Below are positions 24,801-33,300 of a stretch of 64,000 bases of DNA, piece after piece (the stretch's first letter is position 1; every line of letters begins with the position of its first letter). The stretch is from Pomphorhynchus laevis (Eukaryota; Acanthocephala; Palaeacanthocephala; Echinorhynchida; Pomphorhynchidae): contig WNNJ02003564.1 of assembly GCA_012934845.2 (NCBI GenBank), positions 1-64,000 of the forward strand, written 5' to 3'. Below the pieces are notes generated by a model that worked only from the letters and a program-made list of their open reading frames with translations, made no database searches and had not been told where the DNA came from. The position numbers were made by a program, and so were the translations under genes.

Positions 24801-27507
24801 AACAACGAGCCGGCTTTTACACGGAACCCAAGTAGTTCAAAAGTGAGAGGAACAAATGGCAACGGTAATGATTGCAACGGAGACCAATTGTGAGAGAAAG
24901 CTATAGATCACCGTGATTAATTGATCGATTTGAACTAATAGGTCGTTGACGAGCCTTATCGACCACAGAGAGATTTAAAGAGCGGAGGCGTTTAAGAAAG
25001 TAATCATTCTGGTCAACGTGCCAAGATTCGGTTAAACACAAAACATCCAAAGATTTATGAAGGAAAAGATCATATACTGAATCAACCTTGTTACTAAGAG
25101 AGCGGATATTTAAAACGGCTAATTTCCAGGAAGATTTGGGGAGCAGTAGAGTAGAATCAATTAGAGGACGCCCCGGATGATTTACTTGAAGTTTTGCTGG
25201 AGGATTTACCTTTAAATCATTTTCAATCGTTGGTCATATATTGGCTGGGTTAGAAAGATTGTTGTTGCCTGTAGACGAAACTTCGCCGAGTACTGGTAAG
25301 CTCACATTTACTGCGTGGGTTTCCCTACTTGATGAAACCACTATCTTATGTCCTCTAATAAAATATCGCTTACCTGGGTCTGACTTTTTTCGTTCGGATA
25401 ATTCTTTCCGTAGTCTCTTAAGTACCTCTCAAGTTTCGACAAATCAGGGCACAAGTACACCGTATGAAAGAGAGATGAATTCTTAAGCTTAAACGAAGAT
25501 TTTAAAGATGATTCCACATGGCTGACGCTAGTTTTTACCTTAACCCATGGAGGGGAATTAGTATGAAGTTCAGGGAGTCGATGAAGGTCTAGTTTTTGTC
25601 CGATTAAAGGACAACCGATTTCCTCAAAGAAATTTAATATAACTTGTTGCTCGCTTTTAGAATCGGGTAAATTACGAACTATCAGATGTGAGGCCCTAGC
25701 GCTTTCCCTATCAAGAGAGTTTGCTAATTTAGAATAAGATTTATCTACCTCTTGTGTGCGTTGAAAATAACAAACAGCATGAGATACCCGCTTATTGATG
25801 CAACGGTTGAGGGAGGAGTTGATAGACTCATTTACTATTCTATGTATACGTTCTTTGTTTGTCCAGCAACTATTTGAATCATTTGATATTAACTGGCTTA
25901 TAAGTTTAGTTATTTCAATCCGTGCTTTGTTGATTGCTTTGGCTGCACAAACTCCACAGAGGTAATCTTGGGCCAGTAAATCTCTAGAAAGCCTTCTCGT
26001 AAGGATTACCGTTGAATACACGTTGCAATTATCCGTAGTACACTTTATTTCGATGGAGATAGTCTCCACGGCGTTTACTGTCATTCCCAGTTCATCGTTG
26101 TTCGAATATTGTGTTGAGAATTTTGCTGTATGTTTGTCGTATTATTGATTGGAAGGAATCAATCGTTATCGATTTGAGCATCGTTGTGCACAACAATTAA
26201 TGCATTGCTTGTTATTTCGAACGCACGCACATCCCTTACAAACAGCTGTTTGACCATTACAAGGGCAGCATCGCTTATTCGCAGACTGTTCTGTCATGGT
26301 GATTTGATGATTGCACTGTATGTTATTCGTTGTATTCAATAAGATTGTGTATATTAATCTCTCAAATGAATTTACTTTAGATTGTATGTTTATTAGAAAC
26401 CAAAAAAAATTTTATTTTTTTTTTGAATTTTATTTATCATTAAATTTTTAAATAATTTAAAAATTGACTCTGATATCTAATCTGATTTAACAGATTAATT
26501 GATTTGACATATCAATGTCTCTAGGGATTTTCCACAGAGACATTTTGTGATTTTTAAGGAACACCAATCCCGTTTATTTTTTACAATCTCGGGGAATTTT
26601 CTTGAATATTTTTTAAAATATTTACGTGCGCTGTAAATTAAAAGTTGTAAATTTTTGTTTTAAGTGAGAATAAACAAAAATATGTCGCTGTTTAATCGAT
26701 AAATTAAATTAAATCCAATAACAATTTTTTAATGATTCTTATATATCAATACAGTGATTAAATTAAATGATTCCTATCAAAACATGAAGCTGATCGGTAT
26801 AATGACGTTTGCTCGTCGTAATTATATTTTGTTATTGATATAGCAAAATAACCTAATCAATTGAAGAATATAGGTTAACTTTGCTCAAATAACTATTAAA
26901 TGCCGCCTTACAATTATTTGATGATATTTACAAATATTTTGAAATATGAAAATATTAAATATTTTGCTTAATTATTTATATTTCTTATATTTCATATTTT
27001 ATATTTGTTGAATTTATGGTTGACTTTATCTAAAGTTTAACTAAATGACTATGAAAACCGCCTTTTTATTTCATTTCATTTCAGTTACAATTAAACTGCG
27101 TTCTTTTTTGCTCTATCAGGCATACTGGATTGTCATCAACACGAAGCGGAGGACACCATTCGAATGAACGTTTGTTAAGCGATAGAATACAAAGTCGTCG
27201 TTCTCCTTCACTAAATCGTAGGGACACATCAGTACATCGAAGCAGGCACAGTCGTTCTCCATTAACCTTTGACGATAAAGTATATTCTAAGCGAGGTAGT
27301 AGACGGTCACCACCAGCACTACAGATGCACTCATCAGCCACTGATTATCACCGTTCTCAACGTGGATCGTCATCGTCCAGCTCTGGAAGTAATTTCCGAT
27401 ATAACAGACGCGATGGAAGTAGAAGACACGGAAGTAGACATTCGCCTAGCAGAGGATATAATGATCATCATATGTCTTATTCATCATCAGATCGTCGTCG
27501 TCGATAG
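3853..27507 (+). CDS. CPSF6: cleavage and polyadenylation specificity factor subunit 6 (CFIm68-like), 8 exons, 576 aa
   Basis: Exons: 3853-3909, 13148-13468, 14386-14489, 14547-14785, 17022-17335, 19042-19177, 20062-20233 and 27120-27507. All junctions are GT-AG and keep frame; the total is 576 aa against 551 in human. The start MTDIAEVDLYADV matches the family's acidic N-terminus. The RRM has RNP2 LYVQNL (119-124), then WWTTDEDL (126-133), the EIKFLENRVNGQSKG signature and RNP1 at 160-167. A Gly/Asn then Gln/Pro-rich middle follows (about 180-345). The family block DYSTAIETLVTAISLI is at 392-407 and an Arg/Ser-rich tail fills about 450-576. In other animals the protein is the large subunit of nuclear cleavage factor Im; its RRM contacts CPSF5 and UGUA-bearing pre-mRNA, and it influences poly(A) site choice and nuclear import. 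Oddities: intron 1 is 9.2 kb and full of retroelements, the exon 4 donor is GTCAGT, and RNP1 reads KGVAIITV with no aromatic residue. Confidence 0.9.
4310..8500 (-). mobile_element. LINE A, Jockey/CR1-type non-LTR retrotransposon, decayed
   Basis: Read on the minus strand. An APE-type endonuclease remnant lies at about 7500-6770, with LGNFNIRLD near 7170 and HILGGLIDII near 7045. Reverse transcriptase follows (about 6383-5100), with FDLSSAFDVVDHSVLLSRL and a QYADD catalytic box near 5580. The C-terminal thumb and tail (4688-4340) hold the family signature NYGLRSFIVAASLAWNQLP. The 5' part (about 8360-7500) is Ser/Thr/Pro-rich. GC is near 47% in a genome near 25%. Reading frames are broken in several places, so it is not autonomous. 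A separate 367-bp repeat (4689-5055) splits the RT from its C-terminus. It sits antisense in CPSF6 intron 1. Confidence 0.85.
4689..5055. repeat. 367-bp repeat X, copy inside LINE A
   Basis: Almost identical to 8501-8864 and in the same orientation, beginning TACTTGTAGTTGAGCACAGC. It contains about five 16-bp tandem units ATTGATCTGGAACTGG (4781-4866) followed by an AT-rich 3' part. It interrupts LINE A exactly between sequence that is contiguous in the related copy at 16431-16460. No clear target duplication is visible. At the left junction the LINE bears a short palindrome, GGTGGGCCA...TGGCCCACC. Confidence 0.8.
8501..8864. repeat. 367-bp repeat X, copy at the 5' side of LINE A
   Basis: The second copy of repeat X, a few differences from the one at 4689-5055, with the same internal 16-bp tandem units. 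It lies where the 5' end of LINE A (minus strand) would be. It may be the LINE's own 5' untranslated/promoter region, or an independent short mobile repeat. Confidence 0.8.
9235..9700. repeat. dispersed repeat with GAAAC and CTGATGAG boxes (family R)
   Basis: Contains CCGAAACG at 9551-9558 and CTGATGAG at 9582-9589, plus TATCGGAAACGC near 9503. It is related to the tandem units at 45061-45665. Phrases like GACAGTTAAGTACCG...TTTTCAAC are repeated near 9270 and 9645, so the block is itself bounded by imperfect repeats. No coding frame. It adjoins the 3' end of the RTE-type LINE. Confidence 0.5.
9700..11690 (-). mobile_element. RTE-type non-LTR retrotransposon, 5'-truncated
   Basis: Minus-strand reading. 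The RT N-terminal region at about 11380-11150 contains EALKALPVVG. The main RT frame at 11145-10516 has FKKGDRR, HYRGITLLSQTGK, GQCGFRPGRGTTDQ, LLDLKKAFDRV, GVGFRQGCPLSPFLF and the FADD catalytic box in LLFADDVVLF. A C-terminal frame at 10149-9718 carries MWLGHVPMM and GRPRYLWRDQI, the usual tail of this group. The endonuclease is absent or unrecognisable, so the copy is 5'-truncated, and the two frames are no longer joined. Base composition is richer in G/C than the host. It lies antisense in CPSF6 intron 1. Confidence 0.8.
11780..12140 (+). mobile_element. Penelope-like element, 3' fragment
   Basis: The stretch from 11790 encodes the end of the same reverse transcriptase as 22025-22519 (ACCAGATTACTATAAAAATAC; compare YFKLGYYKNN). 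It then carries the family's 3' tail with TTGAAACATG and CTGATGACCTCTAA at 12120. It is truncated on its left. Confidence 0.7.
12555..13020. mobile_element. MITE-like element with about 60-bp terminal inverted repeats
   Basis: AATAATACAATAAGAAACT...CTAGTTGTATCCTCGA (about 12567-12612) is mirrored by TCGAGGATACAACG...ATTATTAGTACCTTATTG (about 12963-13006). Inside is a second hairpin built on GAATCTATAAATA...TATTTATAGATTC (12850-12906). There is no coding frame. It lies about 130 bases upstream of CPSF6 exon 2. Confidence 0.7.
13469..14385 (+). other. CPSF6 intron 2
   Basis: AT-rich, with loose repetition of TTTTTGTAACTGAT-like phrases around 13560-13900. No element recognised. Confidence 0.6.
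15110..15330. repeat. minisatellite in CPSF6 intron 4
   Basis: Units close to AATTTTAAGAATTTTGAATACCAA are repeated about six times with small length changes. The rest of intron 4 up to 16080 is plain AT-rich sequence. Confidence 0.8.
16085..16660 (-). mobile_element. LINE A-family 3' fragment
   Basis: Parallel to 4325-5190 but without repeat X, so it shows the uninterrupted arrangement of the LINE 3' end. Truncated near 16605. Beyond that, a short piece resembling the endonuclease region (GGTGACGAG...CGGATAGAC, about 16640-16682) follows next to nested small palindromes. This is consistent with a rearranged or twin-primed insertion. Confidence 0.75.
17336..18420 (+). other. CPSF6 intron 5, proximal part
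   Basis: No feature recognised; AT-rich throughout. Confidence 0.5.
18425..18790 (-). repeat. dispersed repeat family D
   Basis: Shares long stretches with 41345-41740 and, in the other orientation, with 46895-47380. Shared phrases are TCAGTACGCTACATTTCAGTA, CACTCGACTCGTCTGCTTTT and CTAGTCATCTATAGT. On the minus strand it reads GTGAAACGTAGGTATT then CAGTAGCTGATGAGG. No coding capacity; a non-autonomous retroelement is likely. Confidence 0.7.
19868..19955. repeat. short tandem repeat, about 26-bp unit
   Basis: About three and a half copies of TAGTGACGTCATTATCTATA-like units. Each carries TGACGTC, which happens to match a CRE half/full site. It lies in CPSF6 intron 6. Confidence 0.75.
21225..21905 (+). 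mobile_element. Penelope-like element, 3' part of first stacked copy
   Basis: Begins with the end of the RT coding region (TTCTTCAAAATCATTTAAAT; compare 22347). It passes through a partly duplicated stretch and ends with the family tail: GGCCTCGCTGCTATG, CCGAAACCTGATAGCATAG, CTGATGACCTCTAATCC, then ACGTCTGTTATTTATTAG. The next copy follows directly. Confidence 0.7.
21905..22625 (+). mobile_element. Penelope-like element with YIDD reverse transcriptase frame
   Basis: After a repeated tail-type segment (21915-21985, matching 21670-21750) an open frame runs 22025-22519, 164 aa. It starts within RT at FRYIDDICVF, the catalytic palm motif, and continues through YLDMNIKLTL, IPYNIKYNT and the GYYKNN end. 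The order matches the C-terminal half of a Penelope-type RT. The N-terminal half and any GIY-YIG domain are missing. The 3' tail (22520-22625) is cut at CCTGATG by LINE B sequence. Direct repetition of the tail on both sides of the RT piece is the partial-tandem arrangement known for these elements. Confidence 0.7.
25341..26084 (-). CDS. LINE B ORF1 protein
   Basis: An open frame of 247 aa. The N-terminal 50 residues hold CTTDNC and CGVC, a pair of CxxC-like knuckles resembling the zinc-binding start of many LINE ORF1 proteins. Residues about 130-225 (SHLIVRNLPDSKSEQQVIL, then a KVKT strand) read as an RRM-like fold with a bipartite helical spacer. ORF1 proteins of this group bind the element RNA and act as chaperones. 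The frame is intact here. The same phase continues upstream into the Cys-rich leader but is separated from it by stop codons. Confidence 0.65.
   Translation of the reverse strand: MTVNAVETISIEIKCTTDNCNVYSTVILTRRLSRDLLAQDYLCGVCAAKAINKARIEITKLISQLISNDSNSCWTNKERIHRIVNESINSSLNRCINKRVSHAVCYFQRTQEVDKSYSKLANSLDRESARASHLIVRNLPDSKSEQQVILNFFEEIGCPLIGQKLDLHRLPELHTNSPPWVKVKTSVSHVESSLKSSFKLKNSSLFHTVYLCPDLSKLERYLRDYGKNYPNEKSQTQVSDILLEDIR
26166..26297 (-). CDS. cysteine-rich leader ORF of LINE B, 43 aa
   Basis: Translation from ATG at 26297 gives a 43-residue peptide with ten cysteines: CCPC, then CKGCAC, CINCC and QRC. This CxC/CxxC spacing resembles the short Cys-rich modules found in front of ORF1 in several invertebrate LINEs. 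It lies in the same phase as ORF1 (26084) and is separated from it by stop codons at its end and about seven codons further. It is therefore either a separate small ORF or the detached N-terminus of ORF1. Confidence 0.5.
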   Translation of the reverse strand: MTEQSANKRCCPCNGQTAVCKGCACVRNNKQCINCCAQRCSNR

Positions 27508-28153
27508 CCATCAATAACATTAAAGTGTTAGTTATAATTATATGTTGTTAATTTTTATAGTGCGAAATCTTTATCATGTGTCAAAAAGAAACAAAAATTT
27601 CTTTTTAAAATCTTTGTGAAATGTTCGCTTGTCAGAAAATAACAGAAAACGCCAAATTGTAAATTGTAAATGCATTTTTAGTTGCGAATTTAATCTTAAT
27701 GTGTTTTGTTTTGTAATTTTCTTGTGTAAATCTTCTGTTTTGTAAAAAAGACGATTATTCGACAAAAGTTTAGCGTTATTTATTTTGTTCAATTTAGCAA
27801 TTGTCGATTATCTAAAAGTAAATCAGCAAATAAAATTTAATCGATAAATTCATTTATACCGAGAGTAATTTGCCGTTTTTCTAAATACGCACTACAATAT
27901 ACAACTCCAATTGTCTATTGCCAATTGGAACAAATCAATGCTCTTAAATATCTGCCACAGTCATTTCTATTCCATTTATATTCTGTAGGGACTTATACTT
28001 TTCAAAAATTATGTAAACGATTAAAAATAATATCAATAGCTAAAAATATAAGCGAAATAAATAAAACTTGTAACTGACACGGGTAGCACTGATCCGGGAA
28101 TGAAAAAAGGTATACTATAAAGTTAGTGAATCAAATGTGTTCATTAATTCAAG
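27508..28153 (+). other. CPSF6 3' UTR and spacer
   Basis: AATAAA at 27829-27834 is the likely CPSF6 poly(A) signal; further AATAAA copies occur at 28056-28065. No start-codon exon for the next gene is visible. The ATGs at 28101 and 28135 both run into stops within a few codons. Confidence 0.5.
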
Positions 28154-28262
28154 ACAAATAGATCTAACGGAATTTCCAGACTCATATAGTCCCAAATTTG
28201 TTGAAGCTTGCTGGTATGCTTGGTGGCAAAAGCAAGGTTACTTCCGTCCGGAGTATTGCCCA
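28154..28262 (+). CDS. VARS1: valyl-tRNA synthetase, single exon
   Basis: The frame reads [19 protein letters not shown] then [10 protein letters not shown], closely matching the start of the catalytic part of cytosolic valyl-tRNA synthetase (human: DSYSPRYVEAAWYPWW, FFKPEY). The enzyme charges tRNA-Val; this stretch precedes the first active-site strand. The exon ends at CCA before a strong donor GTAAGT (28263). The left edge is uncertain: AG sites at 28153 and 28161 are both usable. No in-frame ATG precedes it, so the N-terminus must come from another exon. I could not find the expected next exon (with PPPNVTGSLHLGH) anywhere to 64000. The gene either has an intron of more than 35 kb or this is an orphaned piece. 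Confidence 0.75.
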
Positions 28263-29820
28263 GTAAGTAATGACGGTCTCTATGTTAGATTTCGGATTTT
28301 AATTTCGTTTTTGTTATAAATTTTATTTGTTAAAAATATAAAATAAATAATTTTAAGAGAAATAATAATTAAAATTTATTTTATAATAAATATACTAATT
28401 AAAGATGGAATATTAATAATTGCACTAATATCTAATTAAATCATAATTGAAATATTTAAATGAATTTTTATATTTTTATTCTGATTGCGTATAATGGCTG
28501 CACATTTATGGTCTGTACAAATAAGTAACTTATCACGAAGAAATTACTGTTATCATGTAATATACTATCGTCACAATTTGTTTTGATTAATAATCTCGAT
28601 AGATCATCATGTTAATTGCTAATATTAGATCATCTTTGAACATTTGATTGATGAACTTTGTCGTATGGATGCATAGGTTTATAACAACTTAACGTTTATA
28701 AATCTGCCTGAACCATGTGTTCAATATTTTGAATGAATATGTCTTGCTCTGTTAATGAATTTAAAGAGTGAATATTCCTTGCCGTTCAGGTAAATTTTCT
28801 AGTTTGAACTATCACAAATTATCATTAAATTATGAAATAATATTAATATTTTAATTGATTTACTTATTAAATGATTATACTTTTATTCGTTAATAATTAA
28901 ATCCTTGTACTTATTAATATTCTCACATGTACAATGCTACAATGTAATGTTTAAAATAAAACTTTGCTCGTTTAACTAAACAACCTTTATTTTATCTTCA
29001 CTTATGCAAAAGGAAATCTAACTGCTTCTTATCAAAAAAAATATACTTTATATAGACTTTTGTAATCAAAACGATACCTTTTTACAGTTAAATAGAGTGC
29101 TGGCAACCAAATGTATACTTACAATTGAGCATATATGTATTGCTATGACTGAAAACTCTGCAATTGCAGTAAACCTTTCACCAATTCGCGGTTCACCGTT
29201 TGAGCCCTGCATACTTGCAGAATTTGCTCTCAATGTTTTTTTTTATAATTTGGCAATTTAGTGAATTTGTTAGGCTATTGTTTAGCAGAAAAGCGCAAAC
29301 ATTCACCCTAACAGGTCAATAATTTTAAATATAAAATAAAAAGTTACAAGAAAGATTATACAGTGTTACTGGTAAATGTCTTTGAAATAACAATGAAGGT
29401 CAATATAAAATAATAAAAATTAGAAAATTAGATACAAAATATAATATCATAAATTTGCGTTTTTAAGAAACTGCATTAATTAATCGCGGATTTTCAGGAT
29501 TCACGTTAGAGTATGGATCGTAAGATTTACGATTAGCAAGGGCTGCTGTACATATAGTTTAAGAAACCATAAAGTTAAAAAAGTTATGTCGCTCATTTTT
29601 CTAGAAGCTCAAATATATTTATATTTTAACGACTTGCGCGATGAAATATATAATTATAGATTCAGTAACTCAATCAATTTCAATAAATATTAAATTTCAA
29701 AGATTAATTGTCGCCGCTGATGGTTTTCACGATAAGAGTATTATGAACAGAATTAATAATAAAGCGAGAATGTGATGGAAAGAATGTATGTACTGAGTCT
29801 ATGTAATGACAGTTTACATA
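28263..29820. other. AT-rich non-coding stretch
   Basis: No exon, RNA gene or repeat family recognised. Confidence 0.5.
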
Positions 29821-29829
29821 TAATAAAGT

Positions 29830-30075
29830 GGTCTAGTATGACTGCTTACACAAACCATACCAGATGTAAGGCTGGTCACCGGTGGAGGAGCGTGCGCTTA
29901 TCAAATTCCGTTTAGAGGTTTACTGAGGATTAAGTACTGTCAAAGTTGTGTAACTACAGGGCCACACTGATGAAACCATCTTGTAGTGATGAGTAGACTA
30001 CGGTCGAAACACCCCATTGGGGGCTAGGCGCATTTGGGGGTAAGCTTTTCGACGAAGGTTGTAAAAAGCATGCAG
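29830..30075 (+). repeat. short dispersed repeat with hammerhead-like boxes
   Basis: A GC-richer 245-base block. CTGATGA at 29967-29973 is followed by a stem (ACC 29975-29977 with GGT 30002-30004; GTAG 29983-29986 with CTAC 29998-30001) and CGAAAC at 30005-30010. CCCC-ATT-GGGG follows immediately. The order CTGATGA-stem II-GAAAC-stem III is that of a type I hammerhead as found in Penelope-like elements, but I see no clear NUH site or stem I. A tRNA B-box reading of GGTCGAAAC is possible but has no A box. Confidence 0.4.
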
Positions 30076-30299
30076 GTTTATACTTTCCTGTTCGTGTTAA
30101 TTAAAAAAGTTGTATTGAAATTCTTTCTTAGAATAAAAATATAAAATTTATGATAATAAATTAAATAATAAAAAAATAATATAAATAACAAAAAAATTAA
30201 ATAGCAATGCCAGTTACGTGCATTCGTTTCTTCTTTATGTTGATTTAATTCTGACGATTGCTGATATGAATAAATAAATCAAAATTGATTTTATCAAAA

Positions 30300-31335
30300 A
30301 TAAAAATATCATTTATTAAAAGTCTGATAAATAAAAAATCACAAACTAGAAATCTATTTGTATCATAAATAAAAAGAACATATCACATAAAAAGAACATA
30401 ACTGAAATATAAATAAACAAAAGAACAGAGTATATATTCTATAATATACATAATTACAATATAAATACTTACAAGTGAGATATCACACATTCGATTGAGA
30501 CAAAAATGCAGAAAAGCTTGCCACGAATAGTGTGAGAATCCCTTAACAATTAGAAACGCACGAAGTTGCCTGAGAGCTCTCTTTTTTATTAATGTAATAA
30601 TTTTAAATTCTAATGTATAAAAATTCACAAAGTAATCTAGAAATGTGTGTTTCGATTATAAAAATATTATTTACTAGATTTGTATCATAAATAAATTCAA
30701 AGTCTGATAAGTTAAAAATTCCAAAATAATCAATAAAGGAGTTTATCAATAATGAAGATATTATCTAATATAAAGGATTTTTGGAGTTGTATCAAATAAA
30801 GGAGGAAAATTTTATTTGATATTTCGCTAATCTCTGTTAATATCTACAGGAAGTTAATAATTTTCTGAAGATGCTACCATATATTATCGAAATTTCAAGT
30901 AAAATTTTCTTCTTTCTTTGATTCAGCTCCAATAATTTTTTATTAATTATTGATTATTATCAACCCTTAAAAATTATCTTATATTTGTATCACAAATAAA
31001 TTTAACGTCTGATAAATTAAAAATCATGAAATAATCCAGAAATGTGTTTGACGATAAAAATATTATTTAATAAATTTTGTATTATAGATAAATTTGAAGT
31101 CCGAGAAAATAAAAAGTCCCAAAATTATCCAGATATGTGCTTACCGATAATAAAAATATCATTTAATATATTTGTATCATAAATAAATGTAAAGTCTGAT
31201 AAATAAAAAATCACAAAATAATCCAGATATGTGTTTGATGATAAAAATTATTTATTATATTTTTGTTTCATAAATAAATTTATAAATAAATTATATTTGT
31301 ATCCTAAATTTAAGATATTATTAATTAAATAAACA
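30300..31335. repeat. degenerate satellite, about 93-bp monomer
   Basis: Monomers beginning TTTGTATCATAAATAAAT and continuing AAAGTCTGATAAAT...AATCCAGATATGTG occur at about 30987, 31078 and 31173, with looser copies at 30355, 30681 and 31263. They diverge from one another by 10-25% by eye. The block is interrupted by a fold-back element at 30770-30960. Confidence 0.75.
30770..30960. mobile_element. fold-back MITE, short copy
   Basis: Shares GATATTTCGCTAAT...TGTTA and TTTGATTCAGCTCCAAT with the copies at 32610-33300 and 40890-41115. Its two halves are imperfect inverted repeats. Inserted within the 93-bp satellite. Confidence 0.6.
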
Positions 31336-32119
31336 AAATAAATTTGTATCAAATGTTCGTTCAAAATGATTTACCAAATATATATTTTAATTGTCTTTTT
31401 AGCAAATTACAGAATTTGGCTGTCCATTAAAGTGCCATTTTCGTCATTCTTAGAAATTTTCGTAGATAAACTGTTTGTTCATGTTTAAACGTTTTAAATT
31501 TTTATTTAACGTTTCAGATTTAGATGTAAACTTTATTTTGTGTGGTTATGAAAAGAAAATCTTAAATAAAAGATTAATATCAAACCTTTTAAACAAAAAG
31601 CAAATTTTTGTGAAAGGTGATTCTTATCGATAAAGCCTGTTATATATATGATAATATATTATCATATATTATCCTATATTTCAAAGGCTAGTGTCAAAGA
31701 GTTTATTTTCAAACAAACACAATTATATAGACCAGATATAGACCTTGTCTATATTTTTAATAAAATAAAAATTATTTTTTTAAATTATTATTTTTGGCAA
31801 ATAAGTAAAATGTATTGTTATACTAAATTTTTATTGTCAAAACGAAAAAAATTTCGGAGTTACAAATATTTTAATTAACATTTTTAGCAAAAACAAATCT
31901 TGATTGTAATAACATATTAGTATTCCACTCATTCGAGTTCAATAAGTAGCCATATTTCTGCAAGTTAATCAATTCATAGAAAATATTTCAAATTCCTATC
32001 TTTCTAATTAAAGTACACCATAGTTTTGTTATATAATTTTATTTTTTCAAATACTTTGCAGTTGCAGTATCAGTTAAGCAATATTTGCATTGTATTGATA
32101 GTATTTTGTCTTTTTCTTC

Positions 32120-32335
32120 TTTTTCTTCAGCGTTTGTTCCGCTTCATTACGGAGTCCGCGTAGAACATGGCCGTACCACGTTAAAAATGTGGTCGCATTT
32201 CTAGAAGTTCATTTAGACGGCATTTTATAATGTTGATGCAAGGGATTACGGCTGACTTGTCACGAAGTCTATCACCAACCATACTCCTTTCTAAGCACGA
32301 GCTTTAGACTGGCCAAGTTAGAGTTTATTATATCT
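32120..32335 (+). repeat. SINE-like repeat S, diverged copy
   Basis: GACTTGTCACGAAGTCTATCACCA...CACGAGCTTTAGACTGGC matches 50150-50215 (GGCTTGCCACGAAGTTTATCGCC...GGGGCTAGGGACCGGC). ACGGAGTCC near 32150 matches GACGGAGTCCCC at 49976. No coding frame and no evident tRNA head. Confidence 0.5.
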
Positions 32336-32609
32336 TAAGAATTTAAATCCACATATATGCATTCGTAAATGATAACATTAAACGTAACATTAACATAACA
32401 TTAAGTGAACAATGTTGATAGTGAATTGTCAATGATATTCTTAAATTAAAGTTCAAACTTTCACTGAGAGTATTCTGTGCTATTGGATAATTGAGTATTT
32501 CTGCAAAACTTAAATGAAAGCATTTTTAAACTTAGCTCTTAGATTAAAACAATGAATAGATAAATCATTTGTTATATTATATTATCGAATATAGCAATAT
32601 ATTTTTTAA

Positions 32610-33300
32610 ATAGTTGATACTGATCCATTATTGATTAATAATTATTAGATATGAATCAAAGAAACGATGAAATTGTTTTTGATATTTCGCTAACTACTGT
32701 TAGCATCTTCAGAAAATTACAATGTTTTTTAAAATTCATATGTTTATATAAATAAGTACAAAACGATTACCGCCATTTGCTTTGGGCAGGTGCTGCTGTT
32801 GTTAGCGGTAAAAGCTGCTTTTACTGTTGATTGAATTTTTGACACAATTTCGGCAACTTTTGAAGGTACACAAAACGCAATGAAAAAGGATGATTCAAAA
32901 TAGTTTAAAAACAAAACAAAAATAATTACCGATAATATTTTCATTCAAAATAAATAATTAAAAGAAAAAATGTAAAAAATAATAATTAAAATTATTAGAA
33001 AAATTAAATAAAGTATAAAAATAAGATAAAATAAATTATTTAGACAAAAGAATCGTTTACAATATCTTTACCAAGTATTTAAAGTTAGTTCAGGTCTATT
33101 ATTCGTCATAATAATATTGGAGCTTTTATGAATGTAAAAGCCTTTAAAATTGTTATATTCAAACAATCTATAGAAAATTACAAGAAGACGCCAACAGTAG
33201 TTAGCGAAATATCAAAAATGATTTCGTATTTTCTTTGATCCAGCTTCAATAATTATTTATAAATAATTATTTATTTAAATAAATAATTATTTAATTATTT
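32610..33300. mobile_element. MITE-like element with about 90-bp terminal inverted repeats
   Basis: The left end has GAATCAAAGAAACGATGAAA and GATATTTCGCTAACTACTGTT. The right end (33185-33265) has AACAGTAGTTAGCGAAATATC and TTTCTTTGATCCAGC. The interior is about 460 bases with no transposase. It belongs to the same family as 30770 and 40890. Confidence 0.7.

Larger units (their letters stand above)
22625..26340 (-). mobile_element. LINE B, Jockey/CR1-type, near complete at its 5' side
   Basis: Minus-strand order: a Cys-rich leader (26297-26166), ORF1 (26084-25341), endonuclease (24877-24107, with LGDINVRLDRP, THILGGTLDIV and SDHFLVT), reverse transcriptase (23743-23147 and onward, with FQSAFRSNHSTE, LSSAFDIVDHEILLFRL and QYADD near 23120) and the RT C-terminal part (23008-22640, with RMSLNPTKSKV and FLGIHFDNN). 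Compared with LINE A, the last 300 or so bases of ORF2 are missing, where the sequence joins the Penelope tail at 22625. Several frame breaks make it non-autonomous. It sits antisense in CPSF6 intron 7. Confidence 0.85.

Noticed and set aside
27081-27341. Minus-strand frame of 86 codons
   Set aside because: Antisense of the CPSF6 RS-like last exon.
30001-30012. tRNA-derived SINE based on the B-box-like GGTCGAAAC
   Set aside because: No A box or cloverleaf upstream; the hammerhead-like reading explains the neighbouring CTGATGA better.
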